A stretch of DNA of 40,892 bases from Prevotella sp. UBA4268 (GTDB lineage: Bacteria; Bacteroidota; Bacteroidia; Bacteroidales; Bacteroidaceae), in the NCBI GenBank assembly GCA_002395135.1, contig DGWC01000093.1, positions 7,976-48,867 on the forward strand, given 5' to 3'. The notes beneath the pieces are model-generated. The model was not told the DNA's origin, did not search any database, and was given only the letters and a program-made list of their open reading frames with translations. The position numbers and the translations under genes were made by a program. Below, piece after piece: positions 33,470 through 40,892 of this stretch (the stretch's first letter is position 1; the number at the start of each line of letters is the position of its first letter).

Positions 33470-33477
33470 CAAAGATA
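33470..33477 (-). promoter_or_regulatory. -7 box for the structured RNA
   Basis: On the minus strand TATCTTTG is a perfect TAnnTTTG element; transcription would start near 33463, at the edge of the helix-rich region. A weak -33 candidate (TTG, complement of CAA at 33495-33497) lies 17 bases upstream. Confidence 0.6.
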
Positions 33478-33619
33478 CAACTTTTTTCTGAAAACAATAA
33501 CAATCTTTGAAAAATAATTCAAAAAGTAAACATTAGGCCGCTGCCCGATTGTTCCGCGTTACTCCGTTAAAGATTATTATAAAATAATGTGGATGGTATG
33601 ATAATCATGAGATAATCGT

Positions 33620-33627
33620 TATCTTTG
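33620..33627 (+). promoter_or_regulatory. -7 box directly before the GH89 gene
   Basis: TATCTTTG followed by CA, a perfect -7 box, lies 12 bases before the ATG at 33640, so the leader would be under 10 bases. An alternative TTG start at 33625 would lie inside the box and is rejected. No -33 element is clear. Confidence 0.55.
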
Positions 33628-33639
33628 CAGAAAAAGCCA

Positions 33640-35892
33640 ATGAAGAACCGACAAACCCTCAAAACCATGATATTCGTGCTGGCAATGATGGTTATTGCCA
33701 TGCAGGAGACGGTTGCCGCCAATCCCATCACCGGATTGCTGGAGCGAATTGACAAAGGAGCATCGCGCAAATTCAAAATTGAACTGCTGAAAAACGACGG
33801 CAAGGAGTTCTTTGAACTCGACCAGCAGGGACAGAAGGTGGTGGTGCGCGGACATAACTGGGTGGATGTGGCCGTGGGCATCAACTGGTATCTGAAATAT
33901 CATGCAGGCATTCACCTGACGTGGAACCAGATGCAGGCCAAGTTGCCCGACGTGCTCCCGCCTGTGAAAACGCGCGAGAAACATGAAACGAACCTGAGTC
34001 TGAGATATGATTTCAACTATTGCACCTTCTCATACAGCATGGCTTTCTGGGACTGGAAGCGATGGGAGCAGGAGATTGACTGGATGGCGCTGCACGGCGT
34101 GAACCTGCCCTTGGCCATCGTGGGCGAGGAATGCGTGTGGCGCAACATGCTTTTGAAACTCGGATACACAGAAGAGGAGATAGGACGGTTCATCGCCGGA
34201 CCTGCGTTTCTGGCCTGGTGGGAGATGAACAATCTGGAAGGGTGGGGCGGTCCGCTGCCTCTTTCGTGGTATCAGCGGCAGGAAACGCTGCAGAAACAGA
34301 TACTCAGACGTATGAAGGAATACGGCATGCATCTCGTGCTGCCCGGCTATTGCGGCATGATGCCCCATGACGCGAAGCAGAAACTGGGACTGAACGTTAC
34401 CGACGGCGGACTATGGAACGGCTATCAGCGGCCTGCCAACCTGCTGCCCACTGACCCGCGCTTCAACGAAATAGCCACGCTGTATTATCAGGAACTCACC
34501 CGTTTGTTCGGCACCAGCAAATATTACTCCATGGATCCCTTCCACGAGAGCAACGACGACAGTGCCATTGACTACGACGCGGCGGGCAAAGCCATGATGC
34601 GTGCCATGAAAGCAGTGAGGGGAGATGCCGTCTGGGTGATTCAGGGATGGACGGAAAACCCGCGCCCGCAGATGGTAGACTCGATGAATCCCAATGATTT
34701 GCTGGTGCTCGATTTGTTCTCAGAGTGCCGTCCCATGTTCGGCATTCCTTCCATCTGGAAGCGCCAAGACGGCTACAAGCAGCATCCGTGGCTGTTCTGT
34801 ATGCTGGAGAATTTCGGTGCCAATGTGGGGTTGCACGGCCGGATGGACCAGTTATTGCAGAATTTCTTCCTCGCCTCGGGCGATTATTCCAAGCATCTGA
34901 AGGGCATCGGCTTCACGATGGAAGGCTCGGAAAACAACCCCGTGATGTTCGAACTGATGAGCGAACTGCCCTGGCGGCAGGAGCGATTCACCAAAGAGCA
35001 GTGGATCAAAGGCTATACCCGTGCCCGCTACGGGGCGAGCGATGCCGTCATCAATCAGGCTTGGGGTATCTTGGTGGAGAGTATCTACAACTGTCCTGCC
35101 GGAAACAACCAGCAGGGACCTCACGAGAGTATCTTCTGCGGACGGCCCACGCTGAACAACTTCCAGGCCAGCAGTTGGTCGAAAATGAAAAACTATTACG
35201 ACCCCGCCGACACGCGCCGTGCAGCAGAACTGATGGTGAGCGTGGCCGAAAAATACCGCGGTAACAACAACTTTGAATACGATCTGGTGGACATCTGCCG
35301 GCAGGCACTGGCTGATCAGGCACGCCTGCAGTACCAGCATGCCATAGCCGATTACAAGTCGTTCAGCCGTCAGGCCTTTGCCCAATCGTCGAAACGTTTC
35401 CTCGATATGCTGCTCTTGCAGGACAAACTGCTGGGCACCCGCAGCGAATTCCGGCTGGGCCACTGGACGGAAGCGGCGCGCAACTGCGGCACCAACGATG
35501 CAGAGCGCGACCAATATGAGTGGAACGCACGCGTGCAGATTACCACATGGGGCAACCGTACCTGTGCCGACACGGGCGGACTGCGCGACTATGCCCACAA
35601 GGAGTGGCAGGGACTGCTGAAAGATTTCTATTACATGCGCTGGAAAGCCTACTTCGACGCGCTTGCGAAGCAGATGGAAGAGCAGACCAAACCGCAGCCC
35701 GAACTGCTGGGAACGGGTGCCAACAGCAACAAAACCGCCAGCGAACTCTTCAGCATGGCTCTGCCGCAGGAGGTGAAACTCGACTACTATGCCATGGAAG
35801 AGCCGTGGACATTGCGCCACGGCGGCTATACGGCCAAGGCAGAGGGCTCTCCTGTGGACGTGGCCAAGGAGGTGATAGCGTTCTTGAAATGA
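33640..35892 (+). CDS. Alpha-N-acetylglucosaminidase, GH89 (NAGLU family)
   Basis: A 750-residue exported glycoside hydrolase that removes terminal alpha-linked GlcNAc. Signal peptide MKNRQTLKTMIFVLAMMV with cleavage near TVAA. The NAGLU layout is complete: N-terminal domain to about 110, barrel with FWDWKRWEQEIDWMALHGVN, LPLAIVGEECVWRN, LPGYCGMMP, YYSMDPFHESNDD (acid/base region), WVIQGWTENPRP and GFTMEGSENNPVMFELM (nucleophile Glu region), and a helical C-terminal domain. Known substrates of the family are heparan sulfate ends and alpha-GlcNAc-capped mucin glycans. It is 26 bases upstream of a heparan-glucosaminide N-acetyltransferase homologue, in one transcript. Confidence 0.95.
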   Translation: MKNRQTLKTMIFVLAMMVIAMQETVAANPITGLLERIDKGASRKFKIELLKNDGKEFFELDQQGQKVVVRGHNWVDVAVGINWYLKYHAGIHLTWNQMQAKLPDVLPPVKTREKHETNLSLRYDFNYCTFSYSMAFWDWKRWEQEIDWMALHGVNLPLAIVGEECVWRNMLLKLGYTEEEIGRFIAGPAFLAWWEMNNLEGWGGPLPLSWYQRQETLQKQILRRMKEYGMHLVLPGYCGMMPHDAKQKLGLNVTDGGLWNGYQRPANLLPTDPRFNEIATLYYQELTRLFGTSKYYSMDPFHESNDDSAIDYDAAGKAMMRAMKAVRGDAVWVIQGWTENPRPQMVDSMNPNDLLVLDLFSECRPMFGIPSIWKRQDGYKQHPWLFCMLENFGANVGLHGRMDQLLQNFFLASGDYSKHLKGIGFTMEGSENNPVMFELMSELPWRQERFTKEQWIKGYTRARYGASDAVINQAWGILVESIYNCPAGNNQQGPHESIFCGRPTLNNFQASSWSKMKNYYDPADTRRAAELMVSVAEKYRGNNNFEYDLVDICRQALADQARLQYQHAIADYKSFSRQAFAQSSKRFLDMLLLQDKLLGTRSEFRLGHWTEAARNCGTNDAERDQYEWNARVQITTWGNRTCADTGGLRDYAHKEWQGLLKDFYYMRWKAYFDALAKQMEEQTKPQPELLGTGANSNKTASELFSMALPQEVKLDYYAMEEPWTLRHGGYTAKAEGSPVDVAKEVIAFLK

Positions 35893-35918
35893 CATGGAAT
35901 AATATAATGTGAAGTAAT

Positions 35919-36992
35919 ATGGCTGACAACAACAAACGGCTCGTATCTCTTGACGTGCTGCGCGGTATCACCGTGGCGGGCATGATCTTGGTGAACGATG
36001 GCTACGGAGACACTTTCGCTACACTGCAGCATTCCAAGTGGAACGGCATGACACCCTGCGACCTGGTGTTCCCGTTCTTCCTGTTCATCATGGGAATCTC
36101 CACCTATATATCGCTGCGCAAGTTCCAGTTTCGTGCCACGGGGCAGGTGGTCGGCAAGATCATCCGGCGCACGGTCGTCATCTTTGCCATCGGACTGTTC
36201 ATCAACTGGTTTGCCCTGCTGCTCAAAGAAGGCTTCTCTTTCGAACATCTGCGCATCATGGGCGTGATGCAGCGCATCGCCCTGTGCTATTGCGCGGCCT
36301 CCTTGTTCGCCCTTTTCGTGAACCACCGCTACACCCTGCATGTGGTATTTGCCATCCTGATTGCCTATACAGTCATCCTGATGGTTGGCAACGGCTATGC
36401 GCAGGATGCCACCAATATAGCCGCGCGCATTGACAACGCCGTGTTCGGCTACGACCATCTGTATCACAAGAGTGCCATCGACCCCGAGGGACTGCTGGGA
36501 ACGCTTCCTGCCATCGCCCATACACTGATAGGATTCTTCTGCGCCAAGGTGATGATGGAGTCGAAAGACAAGCACGACAAGGTGATGATGTTTCTATTGG
36601 CGGGTGGCATCCTGGTCATTGGCGGCTATCTGCTGCAGTTCGGACTGCCGCTCAACAAGCGCATCTGGAGCCCCAGTTACGTGCTGATGACGTGCGGTCT
36701 GTGCGCCACCATACAGGGACTGCTGATGTATGTCATCGATATCAAGGGGCGCAAGCGCTGGACCATGCCCTTCCTGGTGTTTGGCATGAACCCCTTGTTC
36801 CTCTATGTGCTGAGCGAACTGATGGCCATCGCCTTCGGCCACTACGGCATCAACGATGCCATCTATGGCGTGATCCACTCTGTTGTGAGCAACACCTATC
36901 TCGCTTCGCTCTGCTTTGCGCTCACCTATGTGCTGATGTGCGGGCTGGTGGGCTATCTGCTCTACAGGAAAAAGATATACATCAAGATATGA
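35919..36992 (+). CDS. Membrane acyltransferase, heparan-alpha-glucosaminide N-acetyltransferase (HGSNAT/DUF5009) family
   Basis: A 357-residue inner-membrane protein with about ten hydrophobic segments. The N-terminal signature RLVSLDVLRGITVAGMILVN and LQHSKWNGMTPCDLVFPFFLFIMG match human HGSNAT, including the His of HSKWNG, which corresponds to the active-site His that carries the acetyl group in the human enzyme. Human HGSNAT moves acetyl from cytosolic acetyl-CoA to terminal glucosamine on the far side of the membrane. Here the product, a terminal alpha-GlcNAc, would suit the GH89 enzyme encoded just upstream. Substrate in bacteria is not proven. A hairpin follows the stop at 37016. Confidence 0.88.
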   Translation: MADNNKRLVSLDVLRGITVAGMILVNDGYGDTFATLQHSKWNGMTPCDLVFPFFLFIMGISTYISLRKFQFRATGQVVGKIIRRTVVIFAIGLFINWFALLLKEGFSFEHLRIMGVMQRIALCYCAASLFALFVNHRYTLHVVFAILIAYTVILMVGNGYAQDATNIAARIDNAVFGYDHLYHKSAIDPEGLLGTLPAIAHTLIGFFCAKVMMESKDKHDKVMMFLLAGGILVIGGYLLQFGLPLNKRIWSPSYVLMTCGLCATIQGLLMYVIDIKGRKRWTMPFLVFGMNPLFLYVLSELMAIAFGHYGINDAIYGVIHSVVSNTYLASLCFALTYVLMCGLVGYLLYRKKIYIKI

Positions 36993-37015
36993 AAAACTGC
37001 TGAGCCGTGGGGCTG

Positions 37016-37050
37016 GAAGTGCCGTTTCCCTCAGAAGGAAGCGGCACTTC
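37016..37050 (+). terminator. Putative terminator after the acyltransferase gene
   Basis: GAAGTGCCGTTTCC pairs with GGAAGCGGCACTTC over 14 positions (one G-T pair) around a 7-base loop. The stem is strong but only GTGTTTC follows, so the T-run is weak. Confidence 0.6.
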
Positions 37051-37357
37051 GTGTTTCATCGTGCAACCGTTCTCACCTTCAGAACAGGCACTTCAGAGGC
37101 TTGAAACCATCGCTTTTGTTGCTTCAGCGTTCCCCCCTGCTTCAGCAAATTAATTTAATTTGGGAACGATATACCTGTTGACTTAAGGTTTCCCCCGGTT
37201 TTTTATAAATAGTGTCATATTTATAATTGTACTCAGAAGACAACTAAGATACAACTCCATTATCACCGACACGTCCATGAATGTGCCGGTGATTTTTTGT
37301 TTATGCCATTGATACAAGAAACCGTTTCCCCTATATTTATGGTATATAGAAGAACGT
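37051..37357. other. AT-rich spacer at the chromosome/phage-like boundary
   Basis: No gene is seen. It contains a possible degraded copy of the 22-base repeat (37103-37125), several CTTCAG copies, the near-palindrome AAATTAATTTAATTT near 37147, and the hairpin at 37263-37298. A -7-like TATATTTA (last base off consensus) lies at 37332-37339 before the next gene. Base composition drops sharply across this stretch. No integrase, tRNA or clear attachment repeat is seen. Confidence 0.5.
37263..37298 (+). terminator. Rho-independent terminator upstream of the phage-like genes
   Basis: TCACCG...CAC pairs with GTG...CGGTGA (37263-37292, one mismatch) and is followed by TTTTTT. It points rightward, although no plus-strand gene lies between it and the hairpin at 37050, so the gene it once ended seems to be missing. 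Confidence 0.75.
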
Positions 37358-38071
37358 ATGACAAACGACATTTACATAGATGAGTCTCGGTATGAAATAG
37401 TACAGTTGCCAAGCAAAGGGGAATGTTACAGAAATAAAGTAAAAGAACTGCCTGTTGGTTATTTGACAGCCTTAGACGAGAATATCATTACATCTCCACA
37501 ACTACTTGAAAATGGGACGATGTGCGATGTCCTATTGGAGAAAAAGACTTTGGATAAAACCATTAACGTAGAAGACCTTTGTATTGCAGATAGAGAGGCT
37601 ATATTGCTTTGGCTCAGACGGACGGGATACGGTGACACCTATTCATATATAGATGAAAGCGGAGAAGAAAAAGAAATAGACCTATCTATCATTGCATTCA
37701 AGGATTTCACTCTAAAAGGTGACGAACAGGGTCATTTTGAATATGTACTTCCAAATGGGGATGTTATCAAGTATCGAATATTGACCCATAGGGATGAGAC
37801 AGAAATATCAAGATTTGTCGAACAGATTGACAATGAAATCATATCGGGGAAGGATATGTCAGAGACAGAGTATTATTGCAAGGTTGCACAGTACATCTTA
37901 CAGCATCAAATTGTTTCTGTCAATGGTTCCTATGACATAGACGAATGGCTGAACGAACAACAATATGAGGATTTGAAGAAACTTATAGAGTATTTACGAG
38001 GTGAAGCACCTGGAACCATATCAAATGAAGGATTGGAACTAAATGAAGACTTGTTCTATAACTTTAAATAA
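37358..38071 (+). CDS. T4 gp26-like baseplate/tail assembly protein
   Basis: A 237-residue protein. The N-terminal half matches the T4 baseplate hub-assembly family (T4_baseplate, gp26-like): VQLPSKGECY, then PVGYLTALDENIITSPQLL, LLEKKTLDKTINVEDLCIADREAILLWLRRTGYGD, the order seen in many myovirus homologues. The C-terminal half is acidic and helical. It lies 20 bases before the tape-measure-like gene, the place where tail phages keep a tail assembly chaperone. No signal peptide. Codon use is AT-rich and unlike the chromosomal genes to the left. Family call is by motif memory; a type VI or contractile injection system relative is less likely. Confidence 0.7.
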   Translation: MTNDIYIDESRYEIVQLPSKGECYRNKVKELPVGYLTALDENIITSPQLLENGTMCDVLLEKKTLDKTINVEDLCIADREAILLWLRRTGYGDTYSYIDESGEEKEIDLSIIAFKDFTLKGDEQGHFEYVLPNGDVIKYRILTHRDETEISRFVEQIDNEIISGKDMSETEYYCKVAQYILQHQIVSVNGSYDIDEWLNEQQYEDLKKLIEYLRGEAPGTISNEGLELNEDLFYNFK

Positions 38072-38091
38072 GGTATATACAATAAGCATGA

Positions 38092-40892
38092 ATGACCATT
38101 AACAGCATATTATCAACACTTGAAAGCACAGCCAAAATAATTGATGGACGAGAGGGGAAAGAACGCTCAATAAAAGAAGATTTTGACAAAGAGGTTGGTA
38201 TAAAGCAATCTCAACATGACGAAATTGTATCATTGACACGTGCTTATGAAGATGCAGATGACAGTGTACAAGGTTTCAATGATGAGATAAGCAAATGTGA
38301 CGAGAACATTGCTCAACTAAGTCGGGACATTAAAAGATTAGACGATTTTATAAATCGGACTACAGACCCCAATCGCAAAGAAAGGGCAGAAAAACTACGT
38401 GACAAGAAAACCAAGGAGAGGGATGATGAGCAATTCAAGAGAGAAAAACATCGTGAAAGAAGCGTAAAAGCGGAGCAAGACCGCATGAAAGCCGGGCGTA
38501 AACTGAAGAAGCGTAAAGTTGACCCTGCCACTTCGAAGAAAGCACTCGGCACGATGGATGACAAACTCTTGGCCAATGCCTCCGGTGGAATGTCTAAGTT
38601 GATTGGCGGGATGATGAAGAAATCCATACCGATTGCGGCAATTGGAGGTCTTATAAAAGCAATAGAATTTGGTATAGGTAAAGCAACAGAGTATATTCGT
38701 TTAGACACGGAGAATCTTCTTAGGAGTATCAGTTCAAATATGCGTGTCTCAATTAATCAGATGACGGCAAGCATGAATTCTTGGGAAGATGCCGTAAAAG
38801 GGGCATACTCCGCACAGGAATTGGCAATGGATAGTCAGTTGGCAATGGTTGAGGCTCAGAATGCTACAGCAATGGCTAACTTGAAAATGGCACATACCTG
38901 GACCAATTGGATACCCATTTGGGGCGAAGTGAATAAATACCAAGAAGCCGTATTAGAGCAAGAGCAGAAACTGCAAGAAGCACGTTTAGGTAATGCTGCA
39001 AAGATTCTCAAGCAAGTAAATGAGTTCACAAAGAAGGCAGATGACTATTTGAGGGTACAGGATAAGGCCGTACATAGATATCAAGCTGAAACGGGGCTAT
39101 CTGTAAGTCAGACAAGAGCATTTGAAGACCGGATGCTTGGTATGGGAGAGACCTTTGCCAAATACAACAAGACCATTGAGGATGCGTTGAAGATGCAATC
39201 TCAGTATGCAGAGACAAGTGGGAGAACTGTCAATTTCTCGAATGCTGAATATGAGAAGAATTTTGCTGTAGGCCGGGTAGTCGGAGAGGACAACTTAATG
39301 AATTTCGAGGCTCAGATGAATATCTTCAATCAGTCGGTTTCGGACTCTGCTGATATTATGTATGAGATGTACAAGGATGCCAACAGAATGGGTATATCAC
39401 AAAAGAAACTTGTCAAAGATGTCCTTGGTAATTTAAAACTTGCAAACAAGTACGATTTTAAGAACGGAACCAAGGGCTTCATTGAGTTATCCAAATGGGC
39501 AGAAAGCGCACGTTTCAATCTTGGTTCTCTTGGTGGTGCTTTGGAGAAGATACAAAGTGGTGGTTTGGAAAATACGATAACAACCTCTGCCAAACTTCAA
39601 GTTCTTGGTGGACCATTTGCAGCATTCTCAGACCCGTTAGGAATGGAATTTGAGGCTAATGCAGACCCGGATGCATATGCAAAACGCATTCAGAAAATGT
39701 TTAGTACAATGGGCAGATTCGATAAGAAAACAGGCCAAACGACATTCAACTATGCCGAAAATAAGATGATACGCTCTGCTGCTGAAAGCCTTGGAATATC
39801 TGTTGAGGATGCAAAGAATATGGCTCGTGGTGCCAGACAGAAAGATGTCGTTAAACAGCAGATGGGCGGTTCTACACTCAGTAAAGAAGACCAAGATGCC
39901 ATTGCAAACAAAGCACAGTTTGACAAAAAAACGGGTCAATGGTATGTGAATACTATTAGTGGCGGTCGTATGAATGTCGGTGATGTAAAGACACAGGATT
40001 TAGACAATATACTTTCAGGAAACAAAGAGGAAGATGCTACAAAATATGCACAAGGAACTTTATCTACAGTTGAGAGAATTGAAAGTGCGACAAAGGCCAT
40101 TGCCGCAAAGTTAGGGGCTGCAACATTTGATAATTTCGTTTCAACAGCCGAAACAGATATACACAATCTGTTGACGGCTTATGATGATAATTTTGGAGAA
40201 ATTGTCGCAACTATTAAAGATGTTCGTGCTGATGCTTCAAAAGAACAGAAGAAAACGCTTGATGCACTCGGAAGAATCAATTCTGAATACAAGCAGGCAA
40301 TGGCAGTCTATGCAACAAAAGGTCAAGCATATTCAAAAGATAAAGGGGAAGACTTACGCATCAAGTATGGCAAAGGTGAGGCAAGAAATAACGAGATAGA
40401 CCAATTGAAATCTAATGCAAGGTATCGTAATGGAATGTCTGCCCAAGAACAAACCAAAGTATACAATGAAGATACAAGGTCATGGTTTGGGAAATTCACA
40501 GATTGGTTGACGGGAATAAAATCCAACAACTCAAATTGGCAATCCGACAAGAATACCCCTGCTAATATTAAAGCCGCTGAAGCATCACGAAAGGGACATA
40601 ACGAAATGAAAACTCAGATGTGGGATGCTGCTATGATGGCAATGCCTGATGGTGTCGCATCCGGCAATGGTAATCCGATGGTCGTTAGTGCAGATAATGT
40701 CACTCCTATTCAAGATGGGTCGGTTAAGCTGGCCAAATCCGACCCAAGAGACAGTGCTATATTCGCAAAGGCAGGCGGACCATTCGATAAATTATTTGAT
40801 GATATATTTGGAAAAGTAGACGCTATATATAACAATGTCTTCGGTTCCAGTTCAACGACCAACAACAGATACGGTGGGAACATGGTGCAGTC
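38092..40892 (+). CDS. Tape-measure-like phage tail protein, 3'-truncated by window edge
   Basis: The frame is open from the ATG at 38092 to the last base, 933 codons without a stop. The ATG at 38088 is out of frame and stops after four codons. Residues 1-150 are strongly charged and heptad-like (coiled coil, KEDFDKEVGIKQSQHDE, DKKTKERDDEQFKREKH). Residues 174-195 form a Gly-rich hydrophobic stretch (KKSIPIAAIGGLIKAIEFG), as in the membrane-inserting part of tape-measure proteins. The middle is long, helical and repetitive in texture. Near the visible end, VKLAKSDPRDSAIFAKAGG and PFDKLFDDIFGKVDAIYN form a motif I recall from large tail proteins of Bacteroidetes phages. Position after a gp26-like gene supports the role. 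A baseplate hub or tail lysozyme role cannot be excluded without the C-terminus. Confidence 0.68.
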   Translation, partial: MTINSILSTLESTAKIIDGREGKERSIKEDFDKEVGIKQSQHDEIVSLTRAYEDADDSVQGFNDEISKCDENIAQLSRDIKRLDDFINRTTDPNRKERAEKLRDKKTKERDDEQFKREKHRERSVKAEQDRMKAGRKLKKRKVDPATSKKALGTMDDKLLANASGGMSKLIGGMMKKSIPIAAIGGLIKAIEFGIGKATEYIRLDTENLLRSISSNMRVSINQMTASMNSWEDAVKGAYSAQELAMDSQLAMVEAQNATAMANLKMAHTWTNWIPIWGEVNKYQEAVLEQEQKLQEARLGNAAKILKQVNEFTKKADDYLRVQDKAVHRYQAETGLSVSQTRAFEDRMLGMGETFAKYNKTIEDALKMQSQYAETSGRTVNFSNAEYEKNFAVGRVVGEDNLMNFEAQMNIFNQSVSDSADIMYEMYKDANRMGISQKKLVKDVLGNLKLANKYDFKNGTKGFIELSKWAESARFNLGSLGGALEKIQSGGLENTITTSAKLQVLGGPFAAFSDPLGMEFEANADPDAYAKRIQKMFSTMGRFDKKTGQTTFNYAENKMIRSAAESLGISVEDAKNMARGARQKDVVKQQMGGSTLSKEDQDAIANKAQFDKKTGQWYVNTISGGRMNVGDVKTQDLDNILSGNKEEDATKYAQGTLSTVERIESATKAIAAKLGAATFDNFVSTAETDIHNLLTAYDDNFGEIVATIKDVRADASKEQKKTLDALGRINSEYKQAMAVYATKGQAYSKDKGEDLRIKYGKGEARNNEIDQLKSNARYRNGMSAQEQTKVYNEDTRSWFGKFTDWLTGIKSNNSNWQSDKNTPANIKAAEASRKGHNEMKTQMWDAAMMAMPDGVASGNGNPMVVSADNVTPIQDGSVKLAKSDPRDSAIFAKAGGPFDKLFDDIFGKVDAIYNNVFGSSSTTNNRYGGNMVQ

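Noticed and set aside
33132..33503. A 123-codon minus-strand open frame as a protein gene
   Set aside because: No ribosome-binding or coding signature; it overlaps the -7 box and dense RNA helices whose pairing explains the sequence better. The overlapping plus-strand frame has the same problem.
37183..37371. Small minus-strand open frame of 62 codons
   Set aside because: It spans a terminator hairpin and overlaps the start of the gp26-like gene; no ribosome-binding site or recognisable domain.
38092..40892. Recoded stop codons as in Lak-type Prevotella megaphages
   Set aside because: No in-frame TAG occurs over 933 codons or in the preceding 237-codon gene, so there is no sign of an alternative code.

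Overview
The window reads as a chromosomal segment of a Bacteroidales bacterium, most likely Prevotella or a close relative. The evidence is SusC/SusD pairs, BspA-type and MBG-domain surface proteins with a Prevotella-style C-terminus, Bacteroidetes -7 promoter boxes (TAnnTTTG, usually followed by CA), and a menaquinone pathway organised as in this order. It ends in what looks like the tail module of a contractile-tailed phage.

Layout. 1-1577: pth (5' end cut by the window), an S4-domain RNA-binding protein and purN. 1671-9340: the menaquinone block, with a hotdog thioesterase (probable MenI), menF and menD tightly coupled, then a repeat-rich spacer, a TGS-uridine-kinase-type nucleoside kinase on the minus strand, then menB and menC from a divergent promoter. 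menE lies 11 kb away at 20296-21276. Between menC and menE sit a DUF4105 protein, a secreted InlB-like protein and a SusC/SusD/lipoprotein/thioredoxin/TlpA operon, so the men cluster is split. 21408-27521: two tandem minus-strand paralogues of a TonB-receptor-like barrel family with Gly/Arg-rich tails. 27692: aroB, which feeds the chorismate used by menF.

28819-37050 is glycan-facing: a GH29 alpha-L-fucosidase, a surface protein with BspA-type leucine-rich repeats and four MBG domains behind two small unknown coupled genes, a probable structured RNA at 33160-33463, and a GH89 alpha-N-acetylglucosaminidase directly followed by a heparan-alpha-glucosaminide N-acetyltransferase homologue. The last pair mirrors two successive steps of lysosomal heparan sulfate breakdown.

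After two hairpins and an AT-rich spacer (37051-37357), composition and codon use change. Two genes follow: a T4 gp26-like baseplate/tail assembly protein and a tape-measure-like protein of more than 930 residues that runs off the window. No integrase or attachment site is visible, so prophage, domesticated tail or assembly junction cannot be told apart here.

Most protein calls rest on motif recognition by eye. No database search was run.
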